From positions 1-42,760 of the forward strand of contig JAVERT010000021.1 in the NCBI GenBank assembly GCA_034006985.1: a stretch of 42,760 nucleotides of DNA, given 5' to 3'. The position numbers were made by a program, and so were the translations under genes. Position 1 is the first letter of the stretch. Every line of letters begins with the position of its first letter. Source of the stretch: Gudongella sp034006985. GTDB lineage: Bacteria > Bacillota > Clostridia > Tissierellales > Tissierellaceae. The notes beneath the pieces were generated by a model. The model was not told the DNA's origin, searched no databases, and worked only from the letters and a program-made list of their open reading frames with translations. Shown piece after piece: positions 41,549 through 42,760 of this stretch.

Positions 41549-42496
41549 GTGTTGGGAAGTATAAAAGATCCTTATATTAAGCTTAAAGAACACATTAATA
41601 AAGAAGACCATACTATTATTAATCGGCTCCAAAACATATGTAAAAAAACGGACAATATTGAGTTAAAGCTTGAACTAGAATATAAACTAGCTTTAGCAAA
41701 AGAGACTAAACAGATAAATAGTGTAAATGAGTTTATGTATTTTATTGGGGATGAACTTATTGGATATATTGGCATAGGTAGTTTTGGAGGAATGAGTGCA
41801 GCGGCTGAAGTAAACGGAATGGTTCATCCTGACTATAGGAGGCAGGGAATTTTCTCAACTCTGTATAAATTAGTCGTTTCTGAATTGAAAAGAAGAAATT
41901 CATCAGATATGCTATTGCTGTCAGATAGAAAGTCGATATCTGGACAAAGTTTTATTAAAAATACTAGTGCCGAATATGATCATACAGAGTATGAAATGTA
42001 TTTAGATTATGAATTGGTAGCTAGTAACAAAATCTCAACAGAAATAGATTTGAGAAAAGCTACAAACAGTGATTTTGATGAGATAAATAGACAAAATAAT
42101 ATTTATTTTAGTGAGGAAACTCATGAAGATAGTAATGATGATTCTATAGATTTGGATTTTGCGGTAAGTCCTGAGGAAGAAGAAAAAAGGGGAGTTATCG
42201 CTTATTTGGCAATAAGTGACAATCGCGTTATAGGTAAAGTTCATCTTCAAATTTATAAAGGAGTCGGTGGAATCTTTGGTTTGGGGGTATTACCGGAATA
42301 TCGTAGTAAAGGCTATGGAAGGACTATTTTACTTTTAGGGATCAAGATACTTAAAGACCAAGGAGCTGAAAAAATAATGCTACAGGTAGAATCTAAAAAT
42401 TCAAATGCGCTTAATTTATACAAATCATGCGGTTTTTATGAAACATCTGTAATGGATTACTATAGATTTGTGATGGGGAAAATAAACAGGATTTAG
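41549..42496 (+). CDS. Tandem GNAT acetyltransferase (315 aa)
   Basis: A 315-residue protein with two GNAT folds. GTG 41549 follows TGGAGGAGTTATAA. Residues ~60-155 form a first domain with the acetyl-CoA loop MVHPDYRRQGIFSTLYKLVV. Residues ~165-313 form the second domain with IFGLGVLPEYRSKGYGRTIL and the ending LQVESKNSNALNLYKSCGF. Both acetyl-CoA binding motifs (V-x-P-x-x-R-x-x-G) look intact. The acceptor substrate is unknown; many such proteins acetylate small amines or antibiotics. Its neighbour is a lipoprotein gene. Confidence 0.83.
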   Translation: MLGSIKDPYIKLKEHINKEDHTIINRLQNICKKTDNIELKLELEYKLALAKETKQINSVNEFMYFIGDELIGYIGIGSFGGMSAAAEVNGMVHPDYRRQGIFSTLYKLVVSELKRRNSSDMLLLSDRKSISGQSFIKNTSAEYDHTEYEMYLDYELVASNKISTEIDLRKATNSDFDEINRQNNIYFSEETHEDSNDDSIDLDFAVSPEEEEKRGVIAYLAISDNRVIGKVHLQIYKGVGGIFGLGVLPEYRSKGYGRTILLLGIKILKDQGAEKIMLQVESKNSNALNLYKSCGFYETSVMDYYRFVMGKINRI

Positions 42497-42515
42497 GAGT
42501 GTTAGATAAAGTTTG

Positions 42516-42618
42516 AGAAGAGCTCAAAGATGAGGAAATCTATAACTATGAAGAAGTTAAAAAGAGCATGGATTATAATCTACAAGTTAGGGGACCTAGA
42601 AAGGTCCCCTTTAAATGT
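42516..42618 (+). pseudogene. Possible remnant of a small protein gene
   Basis: One frame reads EELKDEEIYNYEEVKKSMDY, then NLQVRGPRKVPFKC to a stop at about 42616-42618, with no start codon or ribosome site upstream. It resembles the C-terminal end of small antitoxin-like proteins (Phd or similar), but the match is by feel only. It runs through the terminator hairpin at 42589. It may be chance. Confidence 0.2.
42589..42613. terminator. Bidirectional terminator
   Basis: The perfect 8-bp arms AGGGGACC (42589-42596) and GGTCCCCT (42603-42610) with a 6-nt loop are followed by TTAAA. It lies between the acetyltransferase gene and the minus-strand oxidoreductase. Confidence 0.75.
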
Positions 42619-42627
42619 TAACATTTA

Positions 42628-42760
42628 TTAAAGTTTTACAATAGTTCTACCTTTATGTTCTCCTTTAAGCATGGAATCCATTTTATCTACTAATCCACTT
42701 AAACCGACTTCATCAATATTATCTTCTAAATTGTAAAGTTTCCATTCATTAGAAAGTTTT
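42628..42760 (-). CDS. C-terminal end of a probable MDR-type oxidoreductase (partial)
   Basis: A minus-strand frame enters from the right edge and ends at TAA (complement of 42628-42630). The 44 residues include EWKLYNLED, a helical DEVGLSGLVDKMDSM and the ending GEHKGRTIVKL. A final beta strand G-R-T-I-V-K-L after a helix is typical for medium-chain dehydrogenase and quinone oxidoreductase proteins. The catalytic and cofactor regions are outside the window, so subclass and substrate cannot be assigned. Confidence 0.6.
   Translation of the reverse strand, partial: KLSNEWKLYNLEDNIDEVGLSGLVDKMDSMLKGEHKGRTIVKL

Noticed and set aside
1..42760. CRISPR array, tRNA, rRNA or insertion sequence
   Set aside because: I found no regularly spaced repeats, no tRNA-like or rRNA-like stretches and no transposase or integrase coding sequence in either strand.

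Overview
The window reads as chromosome of a low-GC, Gram-positive anaerobe, most likely a member of the Clostridia. The evidence is AT-rich codon use, strong AGGAGG-type ribosome sites, a T-box leader, an ECF sigma factor paired with a DUF4367 protein, Gram-positive-type lipoproteins and M20 amidohydrolases. I cannot name a genus. No rRNA, tRNA, CRISPR array or transposase was found.

Layout. (1) 1-2970: small same-strand orphan genes, nearly every one followed by a copy of a 34-bp palindrome. The last, an alpha/beta hydrolase, has its own promoter, a 17-codon leader peptide and a terminator/antiterminator attenuator. (2) 3327-5831: ECF sigma factor, DUF4367 membrane partner, small membrane proteins and a decayed gene. 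(3) 5913-9438: a SbcD/SbcC-like (YhaO/YhaN-like) nuclease-ATPase pair. (4) 9458-12383: T-box-controlled metNIQ methionine importer. (5) 12605-13230: frameshifted HD-domain gene. (6) 13482-22834: defence island with a RhuM-like protein, a Doc-like Fic protein, an Abi_C protein, a full type I restriction-modification set (hsdM, hsdS, hsdR) and a YgjP-like metallopeptidase. Its units are separated by related terminator/promoter modules.

(7) 23201-35571: a large one-direction sugar operon. It encodes a SIS-HAD fusion, a protein distantly reminiscent of deoxyhypusine synthase, a PfkB/HldA-like kinase, a medium-chain dehydrogenase, a CUT2-type ABC importer, a Gfo/Idh/MocA oxidoreductase, a TIM-barrel isomerase, a ROK kinase and an aldose epimerase. 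The set looks like import and breakdown of an unusual, possibly heptose-like, sugar. (8) 35645-38107: two convergent M20 amidohydrolases, the first frameshifted. (9) 38280-38459: a 180-bp relic matching the end of the island's metallopeptidase at about 90 percent. (10) 38498-40637: PadR-controlled minus-strand operon with two half-size permeases and an AhpD-like protein. (11) 40783-42760: lipoprotein, double GNAT acetyltransferase and the end of a minus-strand oxidoreductase gene.

Best leads for something new: the palindrome-punctuated gene array (1-2970), the leader-peptide attenuator before the hydrolase (1803-2021), the sugar operon with its unassigned enzyme (23201-35571), and the relic that ties 38.3 kb to the defence island.
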